NCBI RefSeq assembly: GCF_003265325.1
Contig: NZ_QGNX01000003.1
Coordinates: 1-64,000 of the forward strand
Length of the DNA stretch: 64,000 nucleotides
Origin: Oceanibium sediminis
Lineage (GTDB): Bacteria; Pseudomonadota; Alphaproteobacteria; Rhodobacterales; Rhodobacteraceae
Direction: 5' to 3'
The notes beneath the pieces were generated by a model that was not told the DNA's origin, did not search any database, and worked only from the letters and a program-made list of their open reading frames with translations. A program made the position numbers and the translations under genes. Positions within the stretch are counted from its first letter, which is position 1. Each line of letters begins with the position of its first letter. Shown here piece by piece: positions 8,377-16,771 of this stretch.

Positions 8377-9123
8377 TCACAGCGCCAGGCTCTTGGCCAG
8401 CAGCGTCAGCGACGCCAGCACGCAGAGTACCAGCATCGAGGGGCGCATCCAGCCGTTGTCGATATAGGTCTTGATATAGCCGGAGGCGAGGAAGCCCAGC
8501 ACCAGCGCGGGCGTCAGCGACACCGCGAAGATCATCTCGGTCATGTCGAAGGCGTCGAACCCCATGAGGGAAAGGATCGACACCAGCGCCCCGATGGTCA
8601 GGAACGCGGACATGTTCGCCCGCACCTCCGCGCCGGGGGAGTGTTGGTAGACCAGCGCCATCGGCGGTGTGCCCACGGACGTGATGGTGCCCATGTAGCC
8701 CGACGCGGACCCGGCCAGGAAAAGGTTGCGCCGCGTGGGCAGAACCCGCCGCCCGGTAAGGCTGAGCGCGACGGCCAGCAAGATGAGCACGGCGAACAGC
8801 ATCATGAACTCGCGCTCCCCCAGCATGCTGGCGGAAAAGGCGCCAAGGACGCTGGCGACAACACGTCCCACGAGGGCATAGCTGAGGTTGCCGAACCGCA
8901 CGTCCTTGCGGTCCCGGATCAGCACCATCAGCGATGTCAGCATGGCAAGGACCAGCAAGGGCCCCGGCAACATGCCCGGATCGATCAGGGCAAGCACGGG
9001 CGCGGCCACGACGCCGAACCCCAGCCCGAAGGAGGATTGCGCGACAGCCGCGACCACGATCACGACGAAAGAGATTGCGTAAAGGTTGAGATCGAACCCC
9101 AACAGCATGGCTTCGGCGGTCAT
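8377..9123 (-). CDS. TauE/SafE-family sulfite/anion exporter
   Basis: The protein has 248 residues with about eight hydrophobic segments in the two-repeat TauE/SafE layout. It has the glycine-rich repeat GLGFGVVAAPVLALIDPG in the first half and SASGYMGTITSVGTPPMALVYQH in the second. Characterised members export sulfite, sulfoacetate or related anions after sulfonate breakdown; others are of unknown substrate. It is monocistronic between a hairpin and a 135-bp upstream region holding a TTGTATACTA motif like those at the other candidate GntR targets, so it may remove an anion released from the compound imported by the neighbouring ABC system. Confidence 0.85.
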   Translation of the reverse strand: MTAEAMLLGFDLNLYAISFVVIVVAAVAQSSFGLGFGVVAAPVLALIDPGMLPGPLLVLAMLTSLMVLIRDRKDVRFGNLSYALVGRVVASVLGAFSASMLGEREFMMLFAVLILLAVALSLTGRRVLPTRRNLFLAGSASGYMGTITSVGTPPMALVYQHSPGAEVRANMSAFLTIGALVSILSLMGFDAFDMTEMIFAVSLTPALVLGFLASGYIKTYIDNGWMRPSMLVLCVLASLTLLAKSLAL

Positions 9124-9177
9124 TTCTGGTTCCTCGATACGGGCGCTGCTGATCTTCCGGATTCACCGCCTTACAAA

Positions 9178-9187
9178 TTGTATACTA
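9178..9187. promoter_or_regulatory. TTGTATACTA, candidate GntR operator upstream of the TauE gene
   Basis: This differs by one base from the 5417 palindrome and lies 55 bp upstream of the TauE start codon, between that gene and the end of the MFS gene. TTGTATA is rare in such GC-rich DNA. Confidence 0.45.
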
Positions 9188-9258
9188 TGAACCAAACGCG
9201 ATAATCCAGTGAAATCAACCGCGCCCGCGCCGCATCTGCCAAGGGTTGCGCCCCCCGC

Positions 9259-10482
9259 TTACGCGGGAAGCGCTGCGCCGGTAAGCTGCTTTTGCGCGGG
9301 TCGGCGGCACATCCACCAGAGGGTGCCGATCAAAAGCAGGTTCGCGACGCCGGCGAAGCTCGCGATCGCGAAGGACCGCTCATAGGTGCCGGTGATGTCG
9401 TAGATGGCCCCGCCCATGTAGCCACCCAACCCGTGCCCAAACCAGGCGAAGGCGATGATGATGCCGCTGGCGCCCGCGCGCGACCTTGGCGGGATCAGCG
9501 TGCGGATCGTCGTCAGCAGGCCCGTCATCACCCCGGCATAGCCGAAGCCGAAGATCGGGGCGAACAGGTAGAACTGGTTGAGGTCCGAAAGCTGCACGAA
9601 CCCGAACACCAGCGCGGTCTGCCAACTGCTGGCCACAAGGTATGCGGGCAAGGCGCCGATCATGTCCGCCAGCCTGCCGAAGGCGATGCGCCCGGCGACG
9701 GCGGCCAGCATCATCACGAATACGACGCCGCCTGCCTCCGGGGCCGGGATCGCGCAGGTCTGAATCAGCGGCAGCAGGTGCATCAGCGGAACCGCCATCA
9801 GGCAGCAGCAGAAGACGACGGCCAGGCTCAGCACGGTTGTGATCAGCGGGGTCGGCAATGGCGCGGCGGCCGGGGGCGCTTCAGCCCCGCTCGCCGTGCT
9901 TGCGCTTTGCGGCGCGCGCAGAAGGAACGCCAGCGGCACCAGCGTGACCAGCGCGCCGATGCCGATCACCAGCAATGCGCCGCGCCAGCCGAACTCGGCG
10001 ACCAGCAGCGTATTGGCGAGGGGGGCGCTGCCCTGACCGACCGCCTGCCCGGCAGAGGCGATGCCGATGGCAAGCCCCGCGCCGGTGCGGAACCACGTAC
10101 CGACCAGCGCGAACAGGGGCGCGAACAACGCGCCGCCGCCCAGTGCCCCAGCCAGGAAGAACAGGGCATAGAGCTGCCAGAGCGCCGTGGCGAAGGACGC
10201 GGCGATCAACGCCAGCCCCAAGCTCAGTGCGCCGGTCAGTACCACCAGCCGGATGTTGATCCGATCGGCGAGCGCCCCCATGACGATCCCCCCCGCCGCC
10301 AGCCCTACCAGGCCAGCGGTGTTGATGAAGGCGATCTGGCCCCGGCGCCAACCCTCGGCCTGCTCCAGCGGTTCGAAGAAGGTGGACAGCCCGTTGACGA
10401 GCTGCCCCATGGCGATGGCCAGCATGGCCGAGGCGGCCGCCAAGATTACCCAGCGGTAGCGGGATTCTGCGTCAACGTGCAT
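9259..10482 (-). CDS. Major facilitator superfamily transporter
   Basis: The protein has 407 residues with about twelve membrane segments. The cytoplasmic loop 2-3 motif is present as GALADRINIRLVV, close to the MFS signature A consensus, and GASGIIIAFAWFGHGLGGYMGG in the C-half resembles the monocarboxylate/oxalate:formate-type branch. It follows the cysteine synthase-glutaredoxin gene by 11 bp, with its GAGGAG ribosome site overlapping that gene's end, so the two are cotranscribed. Cysteine-related or organic-acid export or import would fit the neighbour, but no substrate can be assigned. Confidence 0.85.
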   Translation of the reverse strand: MHVDAESRYRWVILAAASAMLAIAMGQLVNGLSTFFEPLEQAEGWRRGQIAFINTAGLVGLAAGGIVMGALADRINIRLVVLTGALSLGLALIAASFATALWQLYALFFLAGALGGGALFAPLFALVGTWFRTGAGLAIGIASAGQAVGQGSAPLANTLLVAEFGWRGALLVIGIGALVTLVPLAFLLRAPQSASTASGAEAPPAAAPLPTPLITTVLSLAVVFCCCLMAVPLMHLLPLIQTCAIPAPEAGGVVFVMMLAAVAGRIAFGRLADMIGALPAYLVASSWQTALVFGFVQLSDLNQFYLFAPIFGFGYAGVMTGLLTTIRTLIPPRSRAGASGIIIAFAWFGHGLGGYMGGAIYDITGTYERSFAIASFAGVANLLLIGTLWWMCRRPAQKQLTGAALPA

Positions 10483-10493
10483 CTCTGCGCTCC

Positions 10494-11999
10494 TCAGGCG
10501 GCTTGGTCCGGCGCGGGCTTGCGCGGGTGCAGCCAGGCGGGCAGGAAGCTGTAGGCGTTGCCGATCCCGGTGGTGTCCGCCGCGTGGCCAAGCTCTGCCA
10601 GCATCTTCTGCAAACGCCCGTCATTGACAGCGTCGAAGGTTTCGGTCGCGCCGCCCACATGGGTGCCGCCAACGAAGATCTGCGGGATCGTCGGCACGCC
10701 GGTCACCTGGGCCAGCGCCTTGCGGATCGCGCCGCCACGATCCCCGTCGCGGTAGGCCGCCCCGTCCAGGTCGACCGAGCGATAGGCGATCCCGGCGGCG
10801 GCGAACAGCTTGCGCACGGACCAGCAGAATTCGCACCACTCCAGCGCGAACAGCACCACCGGCTCCTCCGGGTCCGAGATCAGCGCCTGCACCTCGGCCA
10901 GGGCTTCCGCGCTGGCCGCGACAGGGGCCGCCGGGGCCGCGGCTGCGGGGGCCGCGTCGAACCGGAAGCGCGGGGTCGAAGCGGCGATCTGCTGCTCCTC
11001 GGCGTTCATCGCTTCCTCGATCTCCGCGAACAGCGGGGTCGAGAGGTAGCGCTCCCCCGTGTCGGGCAACATCGCCAGGATGCGCGAACCCTTGGGCGCG
11101 CGGCGCGCGACGTCCAGCGCGGCGGCGAAGGTCGCGCCTGAGGATATGCCGCACAGGATTCCTTCGGCCCGTGCGAGGTCGCGCGCGCATCGCAGCGCCG
11201 CGGCGCCGGGGACGGGGCAGATCTCGTCTATGTGGCCGGCCTTGATCACGTCATGTGCCAGTTTCGGAATGAAATCCGGCGTCCAGCCCTGCATCAGGTG
11301 CGGACGGAAGGCCGGGTGGCTGGCGGCGGCCGAGCCGTCATCGTTGAACGGCTGCACGACCCCCGAACTCAGCAACGCCGAGTTGTCGGGTTCTGCCGCG
11401 ATGATGCGGGTGCGCGGGCTGCGGGCCTTCAGGACCCGCGCGACGCCTTTCATCGTGCCCGCGGTGCCGAAGCCCGACACCCAGTAATCCAGGCCGTTTT
11501 CGCCGAAATCCGCCAGGATCTCCTCGGCGGTGGTGCTTGAGTGGATGTCGGGGCCGGCCTCGTTCTCGAACTGGCGGGCGAGGAACCAACCGTGTTTCTC
11601 GGCCAACTCGCGCGCCTTGGCGATCATGCCGGTGCCCTTTTCCGAGGCTGGCGTCAGGATCACCCGCGCGCCGAGGAAGCGCATCAGCTTGCGGCGCTCG
11701 ACGGAGAAGCTTTCCGCCATGGTCACGACCAGCGGATAGCCCTTGGCCGCGCAGACCATGGCCAGCCCGATCCCGGTATTGCCGGAGGTCGCCTCGATCA
11801 CGGTCTGGCCGGGCTTCAGCGTGCCGTCGCGCTCGGCCGCCTCGATGATGCCGAGGGCCAGCCGGTCCTTGACCGAGCCCATGGGGTTGAACGCCTCGAG
11901 CTTGACGTAAAGCTCCACGTCCTCGGGGACGTTGTGGGTGACGCGCACGACCGGGGTGTTGCCGACGGTGCCAAGGATGTTCGCGTGGGGATGTGTCAT
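10494..11999 (-). CDS. Cysteine synthase fused to a C-terminal glutaredoxin domain
   Basis: The protein has 501 residues. Residues 1 to about 320 are a complete O-acetylserine (thiol)lyase: PLP lysine K44 in GSVKDR, TSGNTG at 71-76, and GISSGA near the C-terminal side of the PLP phosphate pocket. An Ala/Pro-rich linker follows. From about 375 there is a glutaredoxin domain with a dithiol site WCEFC (Cys389, Cys392), the cis-Pro motif VPTIPQIF and the GG of VGGATE. The first half makes cysteine from O-acetylserine and sulfide; the second would reduce disulfides or glutathione adducts. ATG 11999 has AAAGGA upstream. Ordinary CysK is about 310-350 residues, so the fusion is clear. Confidence 0.92.
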   Translation of the reverse strand: MTHPHANILGTVGNTPVVRVTHNVPEDVELYVKLEAFNPMGSVKDRLALGIIEAAERDGTLKPGQTVIEATSGNTGIGLAMVCAAKGYPLVVTMAESFSVERRKLMRFLGARVILTPASEKGTGMIAKARELAEKHGWFLARQFENEAGPDIHSSTTAEEILADFGENGLDYWVSGFGTAGTMKGVARVLKARSPRTRIIAAEPDNSALLSSGVVQPFNDDGSAAASHPAFRPHLMQGWTPDFIPKLAHDVIKAGHIDEICPVPGAAALRCARDLARAEGILCGISSGATFAAALDVARRAPKGSRILAMLPDTGERYLSTPLFAEIEEAMNAEEQQIAASTPRFRFDAAPAAAAPAAPVAASAEALAEVQALISDPEEPVVLFALEWCEFCWSVRKLFAAAGIAYRSVDLDGAAYRDGDRGGAIRKALAQVTGVPTIPQIFVGGTHVGGATETFDAVNDGRLQKMLAELGHAADTTGIGNAYSFLPAWLHPRKPAPDQAA

Positions 12000-12033
12000 C
12001 TGGTTGTCCTTTTCTTTCAGGGGTCTCAATGGG

Positions 12034-12192
12034 TCAAAGCAGCGGCACGATGCAGTGCAGGAAGACGGCGGCGGACAGGGTGCCGGCGCCAAGAGTAAGC
12101 CGCGTGCGGGTCAGTTTGGCGGGGCGCGCGCTCTTCAGGCGGGCAGGCGCGGTCAGCGTGGTCCGGGGCAGGGTGCGGGGTGTCGGGGTCAT
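12034..12192 (-). CDS. Small (52-residue) protein with one hydrophobic segment
   Basis: This short ORF starts at an ATG at 12192 that follows GGAGAGTTCCC, a good ribosome site. It encodes a basic, Thr/Arg/Lys-rich N-terminus of about 32 residues and a hydrophobic C-terminus (LGAGTLSAAVFLHCIVPLL) that could span the membrane once. It lies between the globin and the cysteine synthase-glutaredoxin gene on the same strand, with 22 and 34 bp gaps, so it is probably part of that transcript. No family is recognised. Confidence 0.55.
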   Translation of the reverse strand: MTPTPRTLPRTTLTAPARLKSARPAKLTRTRLTLGAGTLSAAVFLHCIVPLL

Positions 12193-12214
12193 GGGAACTC
12201 TCCTCGCCGGGGGC

Positions 12215-12649
12215 TCAGGCGCTTTCGCGGGCTAGGTCCGCGGCGCCGGCCTGCATGGCGCCGGCCACGGCGGAATAGGCGGTGATCCAGGCGTTGCGGG
12301 CCCTCGGGGTGAGCGCGGGGCCAAGCCCGGCTTGCAGCGTGGCGATCAGGGCCTGGCCGACGGCGTCGTAATCCGCCGCGCGCACGCCGTAGCCGGTGTG
12401 GCGCGCGCCCATGTCGCGCAGGGGGCCGAGCACCGGGGCCAAGTTGTCGGCGTGGCGCACGACAAGGCCGATGGCCGACGCGAGTTTGCGGCCCTGCGCT
12501 TTCAGGTCGGCCCCCGCGAACAGCGGGCGCAGCCGGGGCGCAATGCGGAACAGCTCTTCATAGAAGGCGGTGGTCGCGCCTTCGGCGTCCTTGGCGACAA
12601 GGGCCCAGGTGACGCGAAGATCGCGGATGTCGTCAGGGGAAAGGCTCAT
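12215..12649 (-). CDS. Single-domain globin (Vitreoscilla haemoglobin-like)
   Basis: The protein has 144 residues with the globin fold of flavohaemoglobin haem domains. It has Tyr30 (B10) in TTAFYEELF, Phe44 (CD1) in RPLF, and the proximal His84 (F8) in GARHTGYGV. There is no FAD/NAD reductase domain. Such globins bind oxygen or nitric oxide in the cytoplasm and need a partner reductase for NO dioxygenation. ATG 12649 is preferred because AAGGA lies 9 nt upstream; the ATG three codons earlier is part of that ribosome site. A GTTTCA direct repeat lies 82 bp upstream, at the end of the response-regulator gene. Confidence 0.9.
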   Translation of the reverse strand: MSLSPDDIRDLRVTWALVAKDAEGATTAFYEELFRIAPRLRPLFAGADLKAQGRKLASAIGLVVRHADNLAPVLGPLRDMGARHTGYGVRAADYDAVGQALIATLQAGLGPALTPRARNAWITAYSAVAGAMQAGAADLARESA

Positions 12650-12730
12650 CGGTGGCATCCTTTGTTGAAGGTGATGCCGCCAATCTGTACGCGCCGCATT
12701 TCCGCCGTGTGTCGGGCGGCGCGGGCTTGC

Positions 12731-12745
12731 GTTTCAGTTGTTTCA
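12731..12745. promoter_or_regulatory. GTTTCA-GTT-GTTTCA direct repeat, candidate response-regulator box
   Basis: Two GTTTCA hexamers with a 9-bp period lie 82 bp upstream of the globin start and overlap the stop codon of the response-regulator gene. The same arrangement occurs at 16939, 19859 and 20828, each before another unit in this cluster. Confidence 0.55.
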
Positions 12746-13447
12746 GCCGGGGTCGTAGATGTAGCCGACACCGCGCACGGTGCGGATCACCTCGGGCTTG
12801 GAGGGGTTCACCTCGATCTTCTTGCGGATGCGCGAGATGCGGATATCGATCGAGCGGTCGAACGGATCCCAGGCGCGGTCATGCGCGCCTTCAAGGATCT
12901 GGTCGCGGTTCAGCACGCGCCCCTTGTTGCGCGCGAACAGCTTCAGCAGGTTGAATTCCATGGACGTCAGGGGCAGTTCGTTGCCGTCCTCGCCGATCAG
13001 CTTAGCGGCCTCCAGGTCGAACCAGGTCTTGCCGAAGCGAAAGCGCGTGCGCCCGGTTTCCGCCTCAGCCTTGGGGGCGGTAATGGTCCTGCGCCGAAGC
13101 ACCGCCTTGATGCGGGAGGCCAGCTCTCGCAGGTCCACGGGCTTGGCCAGGTAGTCGTCCGCGCCCATTTCCAGGCCCACGACACGGTCCACCACCTCTC
13201 CGGCGGCGGTCAGCATGATGACCAGCGGCGCATCGGGCCCTTGCAGGCCGCGCAGCACCGACAGCCCGTCTTCCCCCGGCATGTTGATGTCGAGCAGGAT
13301 CAGGTCCGGGCGCTCATCCGCGAGCTGCGCGCGCAACTCCTCGGCGTTGGCGGCCATCGTCGTGTTAAAGCCGCGCTTGCCAAGGTATTCGGCCAGCATC
13401 TCGCGCAGGTCCGCCTCGTCGTCGCAGATCAGGATATGGTCGCTCAT
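12743..13447 (-). CDS. OmpR/PhoB-family response regulator
   Basis: The protein has 234 residues. The receiver domain occupies residues 1-120, with acidic D9/D10 and phospho-acceptor D53 in LLDINMPG, the Thr in MLTAAG and Lys in LAKPVD. A winged-helix DNA-binding domain follows (LTSMEFNLLKLFARNKGRVLNRDQIL, then SIDIRISRIRKKIE and IRTVRGVGYIY). It is coupled by a 4-bp overlap to the hybrid kinase and is its likely output. OmpR-type regulators bind direct repeats, and repeats of GTTTCA are found upstream of four nearby units. Confidence 0.93.
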   Translation of the reverse strand: MSDHILICDDEADLREMLAEYLGKRGFNTTMAANAEELRAQLADERPDLILLDINMPGEDGLSVLRGLQGPDAPLVIMLTAAGEVVDRVVGLEMGADDYLAKPVDLRELASRIKAVLRRRTITAPKAEAETGRTRFRFGKTWFDLEAAKLIGEDGNELPLTSMEFNLLKLFARNKGRVLNRDQILEGAHDRAWDPFDRSIDIRISRIRKKIEVNPSKPEVIRTVRGVGYIYDPG

Positions 13448-15357
13448 GGCTTTTCAGCGTCCTCTTGCAGCATGGAGTGCACCAGCTTGCGCAATTCAGC
13501 GGGGGAGATCGGCTTTTCCAGGAAGGGGCGGTTCACCCCGTCAAGAAAGCCGCGCGCCTGCGGGCTCATCGTGTCGCCGGTCACGAAGCCGACGCGGCGG
13601 GCCAGAGCGGGGCGGCTGCGCAGAAGGCGTTCGTAAAAGCCCCGCCCGTCCAGCCCCGGCATGTTGAGATCCGACAGGATCACCGCGAAATCGCTGGCCT
13701 CGGCACGTTCCAGCCCGCTTTCGCCGCTGTTGGCGACTTCCACCTCGAAACCGTCGCGGGCGAGGATTTCGCGGATCAGGTCCGAGACGTCCGCCTCGTC
13801 GTCGATCACAAGGATGCGGCCCCGGGTTTCGCGCGTGACCAGTCGGGCGGTGTCCACGATGCCGCTGACCTGGTCCTGCGTGGTGGGCAGCTCCACGATG
13901 AGCGTCGCGCCCGCGCCGCGATCGGGGGCGACGCGGATGCGCCCGGCGTGGGCCGTGACGATCCGGTGGCACAGCGCCAGCCCGATCCCCGTGCCCGAGC
14001 CGACAGGCTTGGTGGTGAACAGCGGATCGAAGATGCGGTTGCGCAGCTTGTCCGGGATGCCGGGGCCATCGTCGGCGACCGTCAGCACCATCGCGTCTGC
14101 CCCCGCGTCATGGCGCAGCGACAATTCGATCCGCCCGCCGGAGCCGCTTTCGCGGATCGCCTGGTCGGCATTCGTGACGAGGTTGATGATCACCTGCGCC
14201 AATTGATGCGCATCGCCCCGGACTTTCGGCAGGCCAATGGGCATGTCGGTCAGCACCTCGGCGCGGATGCCTTCGGCGCTGTGCGCCAGCGCATCCAGCG
14301 CCAGCTCTGCCGTTTCGGCAAGATCGATGGGCACCAGCCTGGCCGGTTGCTGGCGCGCCATCGCGAGGAAGCTTTTCACGATCTTGGTGCACCGCTCCGC
14401 CGCCTCGCTGATCTTTTCCACCCGGCGCAGGGTCTCCGGGTCCGTCGTCTCGTCGCGCAGCATCAGCGCATGGCCGACGACGACCGACAGCGGGTTGTTC
14501 AGCTCATGCGCGACACCGGCCAGAAGCTCACCCAGGGCCGACATCTTTTCCGCCTGGAAGATCTGCTCGCGCTGATCGGCAAGCCTGCGGCGCAACTCTA
14601 CCTCCTTGGAGATATCGACCGTGGTGGACACCAGCACATCCTCCCCCCGGTAGTGGATCAGCCGCGCGGACACCATGCTGGGGAAGCGCGCGCCATCGGC
14701 GCGGATGCCGGTGATCGCCATGTCGTCGACGCGCCCCTCGGGCAGCAGGGCGGTGATGAAATCCGCCCGCTCATCGCGTGAGGCGAAATGCGCGTGGGTC
14801 TGGCGCGCGGTGCCCAGAAGCTCGGTCGCGGCGGGGGTGCGGTAGATGATCTCTCCGTCGCCGACGCGCGACATGATGATGTTCGCGGGGCAGGATTCCA
14901 GAACCTTGCGCACAAGCTGGTCGGCGGCGCGCTCGTTTTCCTCCATCAAGCGCCGTTCGGTGATGTCGGTCTGGACCAGCACCAGCCCGCCCGCTGCTGT
15001 CTGTCGCAAGGTCAGCTCATAGGCGCTCCCGCCCTGTTCCACCTCCAGCGGGGTGACCATCCAGTCGCCCTCGGCCAGGCGGGCCTCCATGAAGGACAGG
15101 CGCTCGACGGTTTCGGCGGGCAGGCCCTGGCGGACCACCCATTCGCGCAGCAGGATGTCCCAGCTCAACCCCTCCGAGAGAATATCCGCGATCACCGGGT
15201 TCATCTTCCGGAACGCGGCGTTGAAGCGCAGCAGGGTGGCGTTTTCGTCGAACACGGCCAGCCCCTCGGACAGCGCGTCCATCAGGTCCGCGAGGACATC
15301 CGCCTCCCCGCCGTGCGGGCCCTGGTGGGGTGGGCGGGTGTCTGGCAGGCCCCCCAT
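13444..15357 (-). CDS. Soluble PAS-containing hybrid sensor histidine kinase
   Basis: The protein has 637 residues and no transmembrane segment, so it senses inside the cell. It contains a first PAS domain (about 20-130), a second PAS domain (about 145-255), a HisKA dimerisation helix with His284 in GVAHELNNPLS, an HATPase (N box INLVTNADQAI, G1 DDGPGIPD, G2 GSGTGIGLALC), and a C-terminal receiver with D563 in LSDLNMP. No HPt domain is present, so phosphate may go directly from H284 to the separate regulator, with the fused receiver acting as sink or modulator. ATG 15357 lies 2 bp after the cyclase-like stop. The operon places it under a truncated haemoglobin and a cyclase-like protein. Confidence 0.92.
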   Translation of the reverse strand: MGGLPDTRPPHQGPHGGEADVLADLMDALSEGLAVFDENATLLRFNAAFRKMNPVIADILSEGLSWDILLREWVVRQGLPAETVERLSFMEARLAEGDWMVTPLEVEQGGSAYELTLRQTAAGGLVLVQTDITERRLMEENERAADQLVRKVLESCPANIIMSRVGDGEIIYRTPAATELLGTARQTHAHFASRDERADFITALLPEGRVDDMAITGIRADGARFPSMVSARLIHYRGEDVLVSTTVDISKEVELRRRLADQREQIFQAEKMSALGELLAGVAHELNNPLSVVVGHALMLRDETTDPETLRRVEKISEAAERCTKIVKSFLAMARQQPARLVPIDLAETAELALDALAHSAEGIRAEVLTDMPIGLPKVRGDAHQLAQVIINLVTNADQAIRESGSGGRIELSLRHDAGADAMVLTVADDGPGIPDKLRNRIFDPLFTTKPVGSGTGIGLALCHRIVTAHAGRIRVAPDRGAGATLIVELPTTQDQVSGIVDTARLVTRETRGRILVIDDEADVSDLIREILARDGFEVEVANSGESGLERAEASDFAVILSDLNMPGLDGRGFYERLLRSRPALARRVGFVTGDTMSPQARGFLDGVNRPFLEKPISPAELRKLVHSMLQEDAEKP

Positions 15358-15359
15358 GG

Positions 15360-16409
15360 TCAGCTGTCCTGCAAGGTGCGAACCTCGGCCTCGATAGCGA
15401 AGGCCGGTTCTTCTTCGCCCTCCGACAGGGCCAGGGTTCCGGCGTCGCTGATGGCGAACTGGCTGCCCAGCTGTTCCACCAGCGCCGCGTTGCCGACGAT
15501 CTTCATGGGCCGCGCGTGATAGCGCAGGCGGCTGGCATGGATGACGGCGGGGCCGAACACGTCGTAGATGTATTTCTGCACCCCCACGACCGAGCCCACG
15601 ACCGAGCCCGACGCCATGCCGACGCGGCAGGTCCACTGGATCTGGTGCGAGGTGTTGCGCTGAGACAGGTAGCGCAGGAAGCGGATCGCGGCATTGGCGG
15701 CGGATTGGGCGTGGTCTTCGGCCGGGTCGGGCATGCCGGCGACGGCGATGTAAAGATCGCCCACGGCGCGGATGCGCGCACAGCCGAACTGCTCTCCGAT
15801 CCGATCGAATGCGGTGTAGATGTCGTTCAGCTCGCTGACGATCACCGCCGGGTCATGGGCGCTAACCATTTCCGCGAAGCCGATGAAGTCGATGCACACG
15901 ACCGAGACCGGCTCGTACAGCCGGGGCGTCACCACGCCGAAGGTTTTGTATTCCTCGTAGACGGAGCGGGGCATCATGTTCAGCAGCAGCTTTTCGACCT
16001 GCTCCTTCTCGCGCTTGATCTCGCGGGTGTTGCGCTCGACCATCATGGAATAGGAATCGATCATCGACTCCAGCTCCTTGATGCGTGAGATGTTCTGGCA
16101 GACCAGCACCGCGATCGCCTCTCCGTCGTCCAGCGCGCGGTTGAAGGACATGGCGATGGTCATCGTGCGGCGGCGCAGACGGAAGGTGGTTTCGGTGGTA
16201 TAACGCCCCTCGGTGTCCAGCCCCTCGCGCAGCTTGTCCGCATCGAAGCCTGCGAACAGGTCCAGCAACTCGCCGCCGATCTCGATCTCGCCGAACCATT
16301 CGCGGAAGGTGTCGTTGCAGAACCGCAGGCGGAAGCTGTCGAGGTCGAGCAGCGCGACGCCGACGCCGATGGCGCGCAGAAGCTGTTCGTTTATGGCGGC
16401 GATGGTCAT
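15360..16409 (-). CDS. PAS-coiled coil-class III cyclase-like protein, altered active site
   Basis: The protein has 349 residues: an N-terminal PAS-like domain (to about 110), a helical linker (about 112-145) and a class III nucleotide-cyclase homology domain (about 165-310). This layout resembles the cyclase modules that pair with haem-NO sensors. Both metal aspartates are present (D174 in CIDFIGF, D218 in AVGD), as is D283 in YDVFG and R294 in ASR. The lysine usual in IKTIGD is Arg214, and the transition-state Asn of the VNxASR motif is Ile290. It may be slow, of altered specificity or a non-catalytic signalling partner. The start overlaps the truncated-haemoglobin stop by 4 bp. Confidence 0.85.
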   Translation of the reverse strand: MTIAAINEQLLRAIGVGVALLDLDSFRLRFCNDTFREWFGEIEIGGELLDLFAGFDADKLREGLDTEGRYTTETTFRLRRRTMTIAMSFNRALDDGEAIAVLVCQNISRIKELESMIDSYSMMVERNTREIKREKEQVEKLLLNMMPRSVYEEYKTFGVVTPRLYEPVSVVCIDFIGFAEMVSAHDPAVIVSELNDIYTAFDRIGEQFGCARIRAVGDLYIAVAGMPDPAEDHAQSAANAAIRFLRYLSQRNTSHQIQWTCRVGMASGSVVGSVVGVQKYIYDVFGPAVIHASRLRYHARPMKIVGNAALVEQLGSQFAISDAGTLALSEGEEEPAFAIEAEVRTLQDS

Positions 16410-16771
16410 GGGGCCTTCTCCACCACCAGGCTGCGGCGCGACTCGAAGGCGCCGACGATGGTGTCCTGGTCCTGTTGCGACACGCCGTGATCGCTGAGGG
16501 TCTGGCGCAGGATCGCTTCGAGCTTGTCGAAATGCACGTCGTTGATGTCGAGGCGTGCGTGCATCTTGCGGATCTGATCCTCGGTATAAGAGGCGGGGCC
16601 GCCCATCAGGGATGACAGGAACTTGGTCTGGTGATCGACGATGCGCGCCATGTCGATGTCGTCGAAGAACGGGCCCACGTCGTCATCGTCCAGAAGTCGT
16701 TCATAGAGGTCGAGCACGATCCTGCTGACCACCGAGAAACCGCCGTAACGCTCAAACAATGTCTGTTCCAT
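16406..16771 (-). CDS. Group I truncated haemoglobin (2/2 globin)
   Basis: The protein has 121 residues and matches trHbN-type globins along its length: FERYGGFSVVSRIV, then Tyr23 (B10) in LDLYERLL, GPFF, FLSSLMGGPASY, and proximal His71 (F8) in KMHARLD followed by HFDKL. It should bind haem and an O2/NO-type gas in the cytoplasm. ATG 16771 follows GAGG; longer readings from 16801 or 16840 lack such a site. It is the first gene of a tightly packed unit with the cyclase-like protein, hybrid kinase and regulator, the position often held by H-NOX genes, so a gas-sensing role is more likely than simple detoxification. Confidence 0.87.
   Translation of the reverse strand: MEQTLFERYGGFSVVSRIVLDLYERLLDDDDVGPFFDDIDMARIVDHQTKFLSSLMGGPASYTEDQIRKMHARLDINDVHFDKLEAILRQTLSDHGVSQQDQDTIVGAFESRRSLVVEKAP

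Noticed and set aside
8315-9166. Longer minus-strand ORF covering the TauE gene
   Set aside because: Different frame from the transporter, no hydrophobic helices, high Arg/Pro content typical of a GC-rich shadow frame.
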